Notes: generated by a model not told the origin, from the letters alone. Positions 42,575 through 51,596 are shown, counted from the first letter of the stretch. The stretch: 64,000 nucleotides of DNA from Paenibacillus sp. SYP-B3998 (GCF_010820665.1 NZ_JAAIKC010000003.1:186001-250000), one strand, 5' to 3'. A program made the numbers and translations.

Positions 42575-42720
42575 TCGCATGATCTCCTAGCTGAGTTGTA
42601 TTAGCCCAAAGTATAGTACACCCATAGAAGGCTTTCAAGTTGTTTAACATTTTTGGAGGGGTGGATGAACGCCACATTATGGTGTAAACTCACTATATAA
42701 AGTTGGCAAAGAGGGATCGT

Positions 42721-43545
42721 ATGGCACAATTTGATCTTATTTCAGATATTCATCTTGATTTTTGGGTTAAGGAAACGAGTAGTTTATGGAGTCTGCAGAG
42801 GAGGATTAAGAAATTCATCAGGCAGATTCTGCCGGAAGCTTGCTCGAATACACTGCTCATTGCAGGAGATTTGGGCCATAGCAACAAACAGAATTACATC
42901 TTCCTCAAGCTCTTGAAAGAACATTATACGAATATTCTAATTGTTATTGGCAATCACGATTATTATTTGGACAAGGCGACACTCGCAGGTAAAAGCGGTC
43001 AAGATTCGATGGATCGCATGAAGGAAATGAAGTTGCTTGCCAGCCAATTGCCTGGTATTACCTACTTGGATGGGGATTGCGTTGAGCTTGATGGTGTAAC
43101 CTATGGCGGTTGTGGTATGTGGTACGATTTGCAGTACGGTATTCAAGTGCTGAAATCGACAAAGGATCATATTTTTCGACATTGGACGAAGGTTTCGAAT
43201 GATTTTTCTCGAATTCAAGGCAAGCCTAGATTAACACTGGACATGTTTACGAAGGAAAAGGCGAAGCTTGACAAGATTATTGCCAATTCGCAAGTCATTC
43301 TAACCCATGTTTCACCGGATTGGAGCAGGGTGCCTGAGGGAAGGGAGTTGGATCTTGCAACAAGCTTTTATTACTTTGATGGAGCTGAATATGCCAGTCA
43401 ACTTGCTAATAAAACATGGTGTTTCGGTCACATTCATCAGCGAATGGATTATGTGCATCATCAGTGCCGCTTCATTAACGCATCCCTAGGCTATCCGAAG
43501 AAGCCGTTAGTTCCACCAATCGGAATAAGTACGATTACCATTTAA
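42721..43545 (+). CDS. calcineurin-like metallophosphoesterase
   Basis: A 274-residue phosphoesterase with the metal-binding motifs in order: DIHLDFW (about 9), AGDLGH (about 51), GNHDYY (about 79), THVSPDW (about 198) and FGHIHQ (about 236). All motif residues are present. AAAGAGGGATCGT precedes the ATG at 42721. Substrate is unknown. It lies 25 bases before an acetyltransferase gene, so both are probably on one transcript ended by the hairpin at 44030. Confidence 0.9.
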   Translation: MAQFDLISDIHLDFWVKETSSLWSLQRRIKKFIRQILPEACSNTLLIAGDLGHSNKQNYIFLKLLKEHYTNILIVIGNHDYYLDKATLAGKSGQDSMDRMKEMKLLASQLPGITYLDGDCVELDGVTYGGCGMWYDLQYGIQVLKSTKDHIFRHWTKVSNDFSRIQGKPRLTLDMFTKEKAKLDKIIANSQVILTHVSPDWSRVPEGRELDLATSFYYFDGAEYASQLANKTWCFGHIHQRMDYVHHQCRFINASLGYPKKPLVPPIGISTITI

Positions 43546-43570
43546 ACTGTGTTATGGAGGCTTCTCTAGA

Positions 43571-44026
43571 ATGAGCTTAAATATTCAACTCGTCAGCTAC
43601 ACCAATCCTCTTTTATTGGAATTGATTTCTAAATTAGACGAAGATCTAATGGTGCGCTATCCCATTGAAGAAATCCATTTTGTGGATTTCAATGATCCAT
43701 CTGTTGAACGGATTACTTTTGCTATTGTTTTCGAAGGCGAGATGCCGGTTGGCTGCGGCGCTTTGCGCCCATTTGATACAGAGACTACTGAATTAAAGCG
43801 CTTTTTCGTGGATAAAGATTACCGGAATCGCGGTATTGCTTCAAGCTTGTTGGCATTCTTGGAGAAGCAAGCTCTGAATGCGGGTTATCGCATTATGCGA
43901 TTAGAGACAGGCGCTGCTCAACCAGAAGCGATTGCACTTTATACGAAGCATGGTTACTATCCAATTGATCCATTTGGTGAATATATTGGAAGTAAGGGCA
44001 GCTTATGCTACGAAAAAAGGATCTGA
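43571..44026 (+). CDS. GNAT family N-acetyltransferase
   Basis: A 151-residue acetyltransferase. The acetyl-CoA motif is RFFVDKDYRNRGIASSLL (about 78-95), with VGCGALRP before it and LYTKHGYYPIDPFGEY near the end. It resembles the PanZ-like or YtmI-like small GNATs. ATGGAGGCTTCTCTAGA precedes the ATG. It follows the phosphoesterase closely and ends before a strong terminator. Confidence 0.88.
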   Translation: MSLNIQLVSYTNPLLLELISKLDEDLMVRYPIEEIHFVDFNDPSVERITFAIVFEGEMPVGCGALRPFDTETTELKRFFVDKDYRNRGIASSLLAFLEKQALNAGYRIMRLETGAAQPEAIALYTKHGYYPIDPFGEYIGSKGSLCYEKRI

Positions 44027-44029
44027 ATA

Positions 44030-44079
44030 AGAAGGCAAAAAGCGACGTTCATCGGAACGTCGCTTTTTTGCCTTCTTAT
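44030..44079. terminator. strong bidirectional terminator
   Basis: Nearly perfect arms of about 21 bases, from AGAAGGCAAAAAGCGACG to CGTCGCTTTTTTGCC, with an ATCG loop. Its distal end touches the stop of the minus-strand hydrolase remnant. Confidence 0.9.
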
Positions 44080-44273
44080 TTATTAACGATCTGTTGCTCC
44101 CAGTCGAGAAGGAATTTCATGGTTGCATCGCGTTGTTCTTTAGCGGATATAGCGGCGGGTAGATCCCCTTTTTGAAAGCCATAGCTGCCGAACTGAGCGT
44201 AGTTCCCGCCTTGGATGATGTGGTATTCGGTAGAAATAGGCATTTGAGTCAAGCGCGCATACCCTAGGAAAGA
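44076..44273 (-). pseudogene. C-terminal remnant of an alpha/beta hydrolase
   Basis: On the minus strand an open frame of 65 codons ends in TAA. It reads SFLGYARLTQMPISTEYHII then QGGNYAQFGSYGFQKGD, the C-terminal catalytic-His region of a bacterial alpha/beta hydrolase (commonly GGNHAQFG), here with Tyr in place of the His. An in-frame TGA at 44274-44276 precedes it and no start with a ribosome binding site exists, so the first two thirds are missing. The break lies where the ger operon promoter begins. Confidence 0.8.
44233..44264 (+). promoter_or_regulatory. possible sigma-G promoter for the ger operon
   Basis: GAAATA (44233-44238), 19 bases, then CATACCC (44258-44264) partly match the forespore consensus TGAATA/CATACTA. 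ger operons are normally sigma-G dependent. The match is weak. Confidence 0.3.
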
Positions 44274-44323
44274 TCAGGAAATAATGGAAGTAAGACTACA
44301 TCCAAGAATACGGAGAAGCCCAT

Positions 44324-45877
44324 ATGTTCGCTCATTGGTTGAGCTCCAAGAAGAAAAAGCCCTTACCAGAGAAGACGGTGCCTGCTTCTGCATCTATTCC
44401 CTTATTTTCAACGATTCAAGAAAATATCGCTTATACGCAGCAAACCCTTGGCTACAGCACGGACCTAATTGTAAGGGAGTTTAACTTCTACGCAATTACG
44501 GAACCTATAGCCATTCTTTATACAGATGGGCTTGTTAATGCTACGGTTGTCAATGATTTTATTATGAGATCGATAATGACCGAAACGATGGAAGTCGATC
44601 CTGAGAAAGATCCATATGATATGCTGCTATCGCATGCGTTAACCATTGGTGAGATTAAACAAGTAACCGATATGAAAGCGATGCTGCAGCATATTTTGTC
44701 AGGCGATACGGTCATTTTGCTCGGTGGTTCTTCCGTAGGACTTGCAGCCGCTACCAAGGGGTGGAAAGACCGAGGCGTTACGGAAACATCTGTCGAAACC
44801 GTCGTACGGGGCCCGAGAGAGTCCTTCTCTGAGTCAATGCGAACGAATACGGCGTTAATCCGTAGGAAGATTAAAGATCCTAATTTATGGGTGGAATCCA
44901 TGGTGGTTGGCTCCGTTACGCAGACGGACGTCGCGATTATGTATGTAAAAGGAATCGCCAATGATGCATTAGTTACTGAAGTGCGTAATCGGTTGAATCA
45001 AATTCAAATCGATGGCATTTTTGAGAGCAGTAATATTGAAGAGCTCATACAGGATGAAATATGGACGCCTTTTCCAACGGTATATAACTCGGAACGCCCT
45101 GATGTGATAGCTATTGAATTGGTTCAAGGCAAAGTTGCAATTCTCGTAGACGGCACACCCTTCGTGCTTATTGCACCTGCGCTGTTCGGCTCTTTCCTTA
45201 AAGCTTCCGAAGATTACTACCATCGGGTAGATATTAGCACGTTAGTGAGGATGCTCAGGTATGCCGGATTTCTGATTGCGTTGCTAGCTCCTTCTCTATA
45301 CGTAGCTATTACTACATTTCATCAAGAAATGCTGCCTACGCAGCTTCTGATCAGTCTGGCTGCACAAAGAGAAGGTATTCCATTTCCAGCCTTTATAGAA
45401 GCTTTATTAATGGAGTTGACCTTTGAAATTTTGCGGGAAGCGGCTCTCCGGATGCCGCGGAGTATTGGTTCTGCGTTATCGTTTGTCGGTACGCTTGTCA
45501 TTGGGCAGGCCGCGGTCGAAGCGGGCATCGTCTCGGCAGCAATGGTCATCGTCGTTTCAATAACGGCCATTAGCAGCTTTGTTTTTCCCTCCTATGATTT
45601 GTCGAATGCGATCCGTATTTTGCGCTTTCCACTAATGGCTCTGGCAGCCTCATTCGGGTTATTTGGAATTTTGGCGGGGTTATTAGGACTCATTCTGCAC
45701 ATGAACAGCTTGCAATCGTTCGGTGTACCCTACTTAAGCCCATTCGCTCCACTTGAGCTGGATAAACAGAAGGACGCTCTATTTCGATTACCTTTTCAAA
45801 TGTTATTTTCACGAACATCTTCGGTTCGATCGGGCAATGTAGTCAAAAAAGGGAGTAAAAAGTCCTTCAAACCTTAG
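44324..45877 (+). CDS. spore germination protein, GerA-type A subunit
   Basis: A 517-residue GerAA/GerKA-family protein of the inner spore membrane germinant receptor. It has a soluble N-terminal domain (about 1-240) with VNATVVNDFIMRSIM and VVRGPRESFSESMRTNTALI, then membrane helices (about 300-470) with REAALRMPRSIGSALSFVG. The C-terminal tail is basic. GGAGAAGCCCAT precedes the ATG. It is the first gene of a five-gene unit with C, small, B and B subunits. It senses or transmits nutrient signals in the dormant spore. Confidence 0.94.
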   Translation: MFAHWLSSKKKKPLPEKTVPASASIPLFSTIQENIAYTQQTLGYSTDLIVREFNFYAITEPIAILYTDGLVNATVVNDFIMRSIMTETMEVDPEKDPYDMLLSHALTIGEIKQVTDMKAMLQHILSGDTVILLGGSSVGLAAATKGWKDRGVTETSVETVVRGPRESFSESMRTNTALIRRKIKDPNLWVESMVVGSVTQTDVAIMYVKGIANDALVTEVRNRLNQIQIDGIFESSNIEELIQDEIWTPFPTVYNSERPDVIAIELVQGKVAILVDGTPFVLIAPALFGSFLKASEDYYHRVDISTLVRMLRYAGFLIALLAPSLYVAITTFHQEMLPTQLLISLAAQREGIPFPAFIEALLMELTFEILREAALRMPRSIGSALSFVGTLVIGQAAVEAGIVSAAMVIVVSITAISSFVFPSYDLSNAIRILRFPLMALAASFGLFGILAGLLGLILHMNSLQSFGVPYLSPFAPLELDKQKDALFRLPFQMLFSRTSSVRSGNVVKKGSKKSFKP

Positions 45878-45910
45878 AAGTGTGAAGTTGAGGGGGGAGG
45901 TGAAATCACC

Positions 45911-47092
45911 ATGAGATTAGCCATTTGCTTACTTGCCATCGTCCTGCTTCTAAGTGGATGTTGGAGTCGTAAGGAACTTAATGATATTGCAATCGCGGAA
46001 GGTGTAGGCATTGATTTGGCAGGGGATCAATTCGAATTGACGGTCCAGATCGTTAATCCGAGCAATGTATCGAAAGCGAAGGGAGAACGAGAAACACCAG
46101 TAATCGTGTATTCGTCTAAAGGGGTCACTTTAAATGAAGCGGTAAGACGAATGACTTCTAATATCTCTCGAAAAATTTATTTTGCACATATACGTATCCT
46201 TGTTTTCTCAGAGGATTTGGCCCAAAAGGGCATCGTAAAAGCGATGGACTACTTGCAAAGAGGAAATGAATTTCGTTCGGATTTCAATGTGGTGATTGCG
46301 CGTGGCACTTCAGCTAAGGATGTTTTGAGTGTAATGACACCTTTAGAAAAGGTTCCAGCTAACTACATTTTTAATTCTTTAGAGGTTGCGAAAAAAGAAT
46401 GGACGCCTACTGTTGCTATCAAATTAGATGAACTATCCGATGCACTTGTGACACCCGGAAGAAGCCCGGTCGTATCGGGTATACAGATAGCGGGATATCC
46501 TACTGAAGGAGCTAAAGAAAGCAATATCAGTTTCACCACGCCACCTGTGAGATTACAATACTCAGGCAACGCGATCTTTAAAAAAGATAAGCTCATCGGT
46601 TGGATGAATGAGAAAGAATCACGGGCTTACTCGATTATTTCGGGGAAATCCAGACGATCTTCTGTGCATGTCCTTTGTCCTAACGGAGGTAATATTGGGG
46701 TCGATATTGCACGTGTAACGACCAAAATGCATGCTAAAATCAAAAATAATAAACCTGAAATATTTATTGAAAGTAGGTTTGAAGGGAATGTCTCCGATGT
46801 AGAGTGTAAGATCGATTTGGATAAATTAGATACCATCACTCAATTGAACAAAGAAATCATTAATTTGGAGAGTTCTCTGATGGAGCATATCATCAAAAAA
46901 GCGCAGAACCTAGATACAGACATATTCGGCTTCGGAGAGGCTGTTCATCGTGCTGACAAGAAGTACTGGAAGAGGGTCAAAGACGATTGGGGGAATTATT
47001 TTAAAAAAGTGCAAACGCACATCGATGTGAATGTTCAAATTAGAGGGACAGGGACAATGGGCGAATCTGTTGTTGGCGATGTAAAGGAGTAG
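45911..47092 (+). CDS. spore germination lipoprotein, GerC subunit (Ger(x)C family)
   Basis: A 393-residue lipoprotein with signal LLLSGCWSRKELND; the Cys is near residue 17, and CW-ELN is the hallmark of the GerAC/GerKC family. Three domains follow, including VEDIAIAEGVGIDL-like sequence, GKSRRSSVHVLCP and the C-terminal helical domain INLESSLMEHIIKKAQNLD. GGGGGGAGGTGAAATCACC precedes the ATG. It anchors to the spore inner membrane as the C subunit of the receptor. Confidence 0.94.
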   Translation: MRLAICLLAIVLLLSGCWSRKELNDIAIAEGVGIDLAGDQFELTVQIVNPSNVSKAKGERETPVIVYSSKGVTLNEAVRRMTSNISRKIYFAHIRILVFSEDLAQKGIVKAMDYLQRGNEFRSDFNVVIARGTSAKDVLSVMTPLEKVPANYIFNSLEVAKKEWTPTVAIKLDELSDALVTPGRSPVVSGIQIAGYPTEGAKESNISFTTPPVRLQYSGNAIFKKDKLIGWMNEKESRAYSIISGKSRRSSVHVLCPNGGNIGVDIARVTTKMHAKIKNNKPEIFIESRFEGNVSDVECKIDLDKLDTITQLNKEIINLESSLMEHIIKKAQNLDTDIFGFGEAVHRADKKYWKRVKDDWGNYFKKVQTHIDVNVQIRGTGTMGESVVGDVKE

Positions 47093-47097
47093 TAGCC

Positions 47098-47340
47098 ATG
47101 TTAGTTGGTGTATGTGTGCTTCTCATATCGATCGTAATTGCATGGGTGGAAATCCCTCGATTATGGAGGGCTGGGAATAGGAAGGAAGTGTGGGTGTACG
47201 GTTCATTGCTGCTGCTTGGTAATGTGTTGGCCACGTTAAAGGGCATGAATAAACCTCTGCCGAATCCAGCGGAGTGGATCAGCATTGTTCTCATGCCATT
47301 AAGTAAGGTGCTGGCACAGATCGGATTATTAAAGTGGTAA
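47098..47340 (+). CDS. small membrane protein in ger operon (possible D subunit)
   Basis: An 80-residue protein with two hydrophobic helices (about 1-18 and 33-46) and a third weaker one near the end. The ATG is five bases after the GerC stop, with AAAGGAGTAG before it. Two-helix D subunits occur in some ger operons and modulate receptor function; size and position fit, but I cannot confirm homology from sequence alone. Confidence 0.65.
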   Translation: MLVGVCVLLISIVIAWVEIPRLWRAGNRKEVWVYGSLLLLGNVLATLKGMNKPLPNPAEWISIVLMPLSKVLAQIGLLKW

Positions 47341-47373
47341 GTAACCTAACCATCGTGCTGAAGGAGGCCAAGC

Positions 47374-48462
47374 ATGAACAATGCAAACACATTAACGTCT
47401 AGACAGCTCATGATCATGATTATTTTGTTTTCAGTTGGAACAACCATTCTTGTTGTGCCGACTTTGTTAGTTGTTGAAGCCAAACAGGATGCGTGGATAT
47501 CAGGTCTTGCTGGTATAAGCGTGGGGATGATTCTCCTCTGGCTCTATGTGAAGGTTGGAAAGAGGTTTGAAGGCGCTAACTTATTCCAAATCAACGAAAT
47601 TGTCCTCGGGAAGTGGCTTGGCATGGGGATTAACCTGTTATTTGCTAGCCTATCTACTGTCCTGGGAGCTCAGGTTTTGTTTTATATTGGGATTTTCATG
47701 ACGACCCAAATCATGCCAACTACGCCTATCCAAGCAATTCACATCTTGATGATTACAATTGTGGTTATTGGGGTGAAATTGGGGATTACCAACTTGGCTC
47801 GTACGGCTGAAATATTTTTCCCATGGATTGTATTATTTTTTTTTCTGCTGCTTATTTTTATTATGCCTCAGGTTCATGTGCAAAATATGCTACCTGTTGG
47901 TGAAGCGAGCATGAAGTCAATCATCCGAGCGACCTCTTTTATTGTTTCATACTCGTACATACCGTTATTTCTTGTCTATAGCTTGATTTCGCCAGATACC
48001 CGATTTCCTATTAATTTTGCAAAATCTTTTTATTTTGGTGGACTTACCAGTGGTATGATTTTGTTAGCTATTGCAGTTCTTAGTGTATTGGTTCTTGGTG
48101 TTGATCAATCTGCCAGACAATCCTATTCCACGTATGCGTTGGCTAAAAAAATTAACGTTGGTAATTTTCTGCAGCGAATTGAGGTTACGGTAGCTATCTT
48201 ATGGTATATCTCAATTTTCTTTAAATTAACGCTCTATTTTCATACGGGCCTTTCAGGGATAGCTTATATGTTTCGTATCCAAAATTATAAAGTTCTTGCC
48301 ATTCCACTGGGGTTAATCGTCATTGTCTTCTCTTTAATGGTCTACCCAAATAAGGCTTACATTCAGTTATGGGATCAAATGACCTGGATTCCACTGGTAA
48401 TTGTATTCGGAATCATTCACCCTATCGTAATTTTGGGGATAAGTCGACTGCGAGGAAAGTAG
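47374..48462 (+). CDS. spore germination permease, GerB subunit (first copy)
   Basis: A 362-residue, ten-helix GerAB/GerKB family protein of the amino-acid transporter superfamily. It opens with TSRQLMIMIILFSVGTTILV, and includes EAKQDAWISGLAGI, LFQINEIVLGKWLG and PTTPIQAIHILMITIVVIG. It binds the germinant in the B subunit of known receptors. GAAGGAGGCCAAGC precedes the ATG. A paralogous second copy follows after 17 bases. Confidence 0.94.
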   Translation: MNNANTLTSRQLMIMIILFSVGTTILVVPTLLVVEAKQDAWISGLAGISVGMILLWLYVKVGKRFEGANLFQINEIVLGKWLGMGINLLFASLSTVLGAQVLFYIGIFMTTQIMPTTPIQAIHILMITIVVIGVKLGITNLARTAEIFFPWIVLFFFLLLIFIMPQVHVQNMLPVGEASMKSIIRATSFIVSYSYIPLFLVYSLISPDTRFPINFAKSFYFGGLTSGMILLAIAVLSVLVLGVDQSARQSYSTYALAKKINVGNFLQRIEVTVAILWYISIFFKLTLYFHTGLSGIAYMFRIQNYKVLAIPLGLIVIVFSLMVYPNKAYIQLWDQMTWIPLVIVFGIIHPIVILGISRLRGK

Positions 48463-48479
48463 AGAAGGGATTTGAAGGT

Positions 48480-49580
48480 ATGGGCACTGAGCGGTTGACC
48501 CCACGGCAATTCATGATTTTAGTTATTCTTTTTTCTATTGGAACAGCGATATTGATCATCCCTTCAGCACTAGCAGCTGAAGCCAAGCAAGACGCATGGA
48601 TATTGGAAATAGTCGGCGTGGGGATAGGGATTGTGCTTTGTTGGCTCTACATTTATATTTCAAAACTGCATCCTGGTTGTACCATATTTCAAATCAATGA
48701 GAAAATTTTCGGTAAATGGTTGGGCAAATGCCTGTCACTAGGGATTGCGTTTACTACTTTAATCTTCAGCAGCCAAGTTTTATTTTATGTAGGCAATTTT
48801 TTAATTACACAAATCATGCCAACGACACCGATCGAAGCTACTCATATTCTAGTCATGGTAATCGTTATAATGGGGGCTAAACTAGGAGTTATTGTGCTTG
48901 CACGAACAGGAGAAATTTTTTTTCCATGGATTATACTTTTATTTATTTTGTTCATGGTAGTGATTATTCCACAAGTTCAGTTCAATTTCATTTTACCCAT
49001 TGGAGAGGTCACCGTCATGCCGGTTATTCGGGGTGCATTGAAAATCAGCAGCTACTCTTACATGACAACGTTTTTCGTGTTCAATGTTCTTTTCAATAAG
49101 GTTGCCTCGATTCAAAAAGCGACCAAAGGCTATATCGTGGGTGCACTGGTAAGTGGAATCATGATGTTTACGTTTGTTGTTACAAGTATCCTAGTACTTG
49201 GACCAGAGAACACGGCCGTGCAAGCTTATCCAAGCTACGCGCTTGCTCAGAGAATTAATATCGGTAATGTTTTGCAACGTATTGAGGTCATCATAGCATT
49301 TCTATGGTTAGTGTCCATATTTTTCGAGTTATCCTTGTATTTTTATATTACCTTGCAAGGGATTGCAGAGGTGTTTCAGCTTAAGGACTACAAAAATCTT
49401 TGTTATCCAATCGGTGTTATCGTCACCGTTCTCTCTTTCGTCGTTTACCCGAGCACCCCCTACCAAAGTAAATGGGACGAGCAGACATGGATTCCGCAAG
49501 CTCTACTCATAGGTGTTATTTATCCCATTCTAATCGTATCGATAGATCAACTTAAAAAATTGAAAGTGTATCGAGCGTAA
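48480..49580 (+). CDS. spore germination permease, GerB subunit (second copy)
   Basis: A 366-residue ten-helix protein, clearly paralogous to the gene before it: LTPRQFMILVILFSIGTAIL, AEAKQDAWILEIVGVGIGIV, FQINEKIFGKWLG and ITQIMPTTPIEATHILVMVI. The shared motifs are collinear across the full length. The start at 48480 follows AGAAGGGATTTGAAGGT; the longer frame from 48369 overlaps the first copy. Two B subunits with one A and one C suggest alternative ligand specificities for one receptor. Confidence 0.93.
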   Translation: MGTERLTPRQFMILVILFSIGTAILIIPSALAAEAKQDAWILEIVGVGIGIVLCWLYIYISKLHPGCTIFQINEKIFGKWLGKCLSLGIAFTTLIFSSQVLFYVGNFLITQIMPTTPIEATHILVMVIVIMGAKLGVIVLARTGEIFFPWIILLFILFMVVIIPQVQFNFILPIGEVTVMPVIRGALKISSYSYMTTFFVFNVLFNKVASIQKATKGYIVGALVSGIMMFTFVVTSILVLGPENTAVQAYPSYALAQRINIGNVLQRIEVIIAFLWLVSIFFELSLYFYITLQGIAEVFQLKDYKNLCYPIGVIVTVLSFVVYPSTPYQSKWDEQTWIPQALLIGVIYPILIVSIDQLKKLKVYRA

Positions 49581-49682
49581 AACAGTTGAATGTACAGTTG
49601 TGAAGATGGGAGCTGCTATTAAAACATAGATGAAATATTGTATACTTAATTCAACAAAGATTGTGATGAAAGAGGGGTTGAA

Positions 49683-50231
49683 ATGCCCGCCTATGCAGCG
49701 CTACTGCGCGGAATTAATGTGAATGGCCAAAAAATGATTAAGATGGATCATTTACGGGCCCTTTTTGAGTCTCTGAATTTTCAAAATGTGAGTACCTATA
49801 TTCAAAGTGGCAATGTCGTTTTTAAGAGTGAGGAGGAAGACGCGGAAGTGTTGAAGGGCGTGATTGAGAAGGAATTGACTCGAATTCTTTCATTTGAGGT
49901 TCCAGTTCTCCTTCGCACAAAGGATGCGCTTGAGCAAGTTGTTCAGCGCAATCCTTATAAAGAAGTTATTGATCTAGAATCTAAACAATTATATGTAACA
50001 TTCTTAACGAGAACGCCTACGGTTGATGCGGTTATCAAGACAGCATCTATTCAGAGTGAAATGGATGAGTTTCGCATTGTAGACAGAGAGGTTTACGTAT
50101 TGTGCCGTGGCAGCTATGGAAAGACGAAATTCAGTAATGCGTTTTTTGAAAAAAAGCTAGGAGTAACCACGACGACAAGAAATTGGGATACCATCAATAA
50201 ACTCATCCAGCTAACCGAAGGAGGGGTCTAA
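49683..50231 (+). CDS. DUF1697 family protein
   Basis: A 182-residue soluble protein with the DUF1697 hallmarks YAALLRGINVNGQKMIKM near the start and VSTYIQSGNVVFKS (about 37-50), then YGKTKFSNAFFEKKLG and TTRNWDTINKL (about 165). Function is unknown. AAAGAGGGGTTGAA precedes the ATG. Its last codons carry the ribosome binding site of the next gene, which starts one base after its stop. Confidence 0.92.
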   Translation: MPAYAALLRGINVNGQKMIKMDHLRALFESLNFQNVSTYIQSGNVVFKSEEEDAEVLKGVIEKELTRILSFEVPVLLRTKDALEQVVQRNPYKEVIDLESKQLYVTFLTRTPTVDAVIKTASIQSEMDEFRIVDREVYVLCRGSYGKTKFSNAFFEKKLGVTTTTRNWDTINKLIQLTEGGV

Positions 50232-50232
50232 C

Positions 50233-50664
50233 ATTTCTCTGAAAATCACAAATACATTTATCAAAGTCGCACTCGATTGTCCAGTAGAAATAGGGGTCGC
50301 GCCGACCTCTTCAAAAGATAATAAGCCAGCGCATCTGATTCAATATGAGCTTCTCTCCCAAGACCCTTATGTATATACGCTTGAAGATCTCATTTATGAA
50401 GTTCATATTAGGCATAAGCAAATTCCTGATAGCGAGGTTCAGGTTCGTGGTGAAGAAATTCGCGCCGCGCTTTTCCAGAAGAAACATCCTTGTTTAAGAG
50501 CATCGATGCTTCCTAAGAAGCATGGCTGGGGAGTTCATCACAATCAAGAAGGGAAGATTGCCCTTTACGCGATGGAGTCTGAAGCGTATCAGCAATTCAT
50601 CGAGACTGGAGATTCAGAGAATGGCCCAAAGCTGTTTTATGCCATGCGGAGTTCGCGTGGATAA
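50233..50664 (+). CDS. DUF6157-like protein with apparent ATT start codon
   Basis: A 143-residue ORF found by eye, with the family pattern ITNTFIKVALDCPVEIG near the start, YVYTLEDLIYEVHIRH, LRASMLPKKHGWGVHHNQEG and a final KLFYAMRSSRG. I recall this as DUF6157. An in-frame TAA lies at 50212-50214 and no ATG, GTG or TTG follows before the conserved region. AAGGAGGGG ends seven bases before ATT at 50233, which gives the family-length N-terminus; CTG at 50239 is the alternative. It is coupled to the DUF1697 gene upstream. Confidence 0.8.
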   Translation: MSLKITNTFIKVALDCPVEIGVAPTSSKDNKPAHLIQYELLSQDPYVYTLEDLIYEVHIRHKQIPDSEVQVRGEEIRAALFQKKHPCLRASMLPKKHGWGVHHNQEGKIALYAMESEAYQQFIETGDSENGPKLFYAMRSSRG

Positions 50665-50691
50665 TGCTAGATAAGATGGATTGCTTAATTG

Positions 50692-50725
50692 AAGAACCCT
50701 CATACAAAACGGTATGAGGGTTCTT
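50692..50725 (+). terminator. Rho-independent terminator
   Basis: The 14-base perfect arms AAGAACCCTCATAC and GTATGAGGGTTCTT have a short loop. The following T run is poor (AGTATTTAG). Confidence 0.75.
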
Positions 50726-50741
50726 AGTATTTAGTTTTGGG

Positions 50742-50771
50742 TTGACAATAATACAAACAATATAATAAGAT
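50742..50771 (+). promoter_or_regulatory. putative sigma-A promoter
   Basis: TTGACA (50742-50747), 18 bases, then TAAGAT (50766-50771) lie 40 bases before the DUF2087 gene. The surrounding DNA is very AT-rich. Confidence 0.45.
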
Positions 50772-50810
50772 ATCTATTATATAGTAAACTTTTCGAGGAA
50801 GTGTTTGTTT

Positions 50811-51566
50811 ATGGAGGTTACCGAATTATTCTGGCAGGCTAATCTGGATGAATTGAAACAGGGTTATGTACGAGAAGGTCACTATTTTACTTGCCTATTA
50901 TGTGGGAAGCGGGCGGAGTCTGGAATCATCTATCCAGAAGAGGGTGTGCTTTATGAAGCGGAAAAATATATGCATTATCATATACAGCATACGCATCAAT
51001 CTGTCTTTCACTACTTAATAGGCTTGGATAAAAAACTGACAGGTTTAACCGAACATCAGAATAGCTTATTGAAGCTATTCTTTGAAGGGAAAAGCGATGG
51101 AGAGATTCAAAAAGAAATGGGAATCGGCAGCGCTTCGACGATCCGGAATCATCGTTTTGGCTTGAAGGAAAAAGAGCGACAAGCCAAAGTTTTTCTGGCA
51201 ATGATGGAGCTTTTGAAAGAAAAGGATCAGTATGCGCCAGCTTTTGTTGACATTCACAAGACGGCCACAATGGTTGATGAGCGTTACAATGTGACGCAAG
51301 AGGAATACAATAAAATTGTAAAAAAGTACTTTCCTGAGGGACCGTCAGGTGCGATCACCACGTTTTCACAACAGGAAAAGCATAAGCTTGTCGTTCTGCG
51401 TGAAATTGCTAAGCACTTCGAGCCGGAACGACGGTATAAGGAAAAGGAAGTCAACGAGATCTTGGAAGTTGTTTATCATGACTACGTGACTGTGCGTAGG
51501 TACCTCATCGAATATGGCTTTCTGGATCGTAAGGAAGACGGCAGCCAATATTGGCTGCTGGGATAA
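50811..51566 (+). CDS. DUF2087 domain transcription regulator with LuxR-like HTH
   Basis: A 251-residue protein. Residues 25-70 contain CLLCGKR with a pair of Cys and a later HYHIQHTH, possibly a zinc site. An HTH of LuxR type covers about 80-115 (LTEHQNSLLKLFFEGKSDGE then STIRNHRFGLKEKERQAKV). The C-terminal DUF2087 domain (about 185-250) contains RYKEKEVNEILEVVYHDYVT, RRYLIEYGFLDRKEDGS and YWL. GAGGAAGTGTTTGTTT precedes the ATG. It forms a two-gene unit with the GIY-YIG gene. Confidence 0.87.
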   Translation: MEVTELFWQANLDELKQGYVREGHYFTCLLCGKRAESGIIYPEEGVLYEAEKYMHYHIQHTHQSVFHYLIGLDKKLTGLTEHQNSLLKLFFEGKSDGEIQKEMGIGSASTIRNHRFGLKEKERQAKVFLAMMELLKEKDQYAPAFVDIHKTATMVDERYNVTQEEYNKIVKKYFPEGPSGAITTFSQQEKHKLVVLREIAKHFEPERRYKEKEVNEILEVVYHDYVTVRRYLIEYGFLDRKEDGSQYWLLG

Positions 51567-51596
51567 TTAACATAAACTTAGAAGGAGACAACACGT

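Noticed and set aside
44284..44484. 66-codon ORF before the ger A subunit
   Set aside because: It overlaps the A-subunit gene in another frame and has no ribosome binding site.
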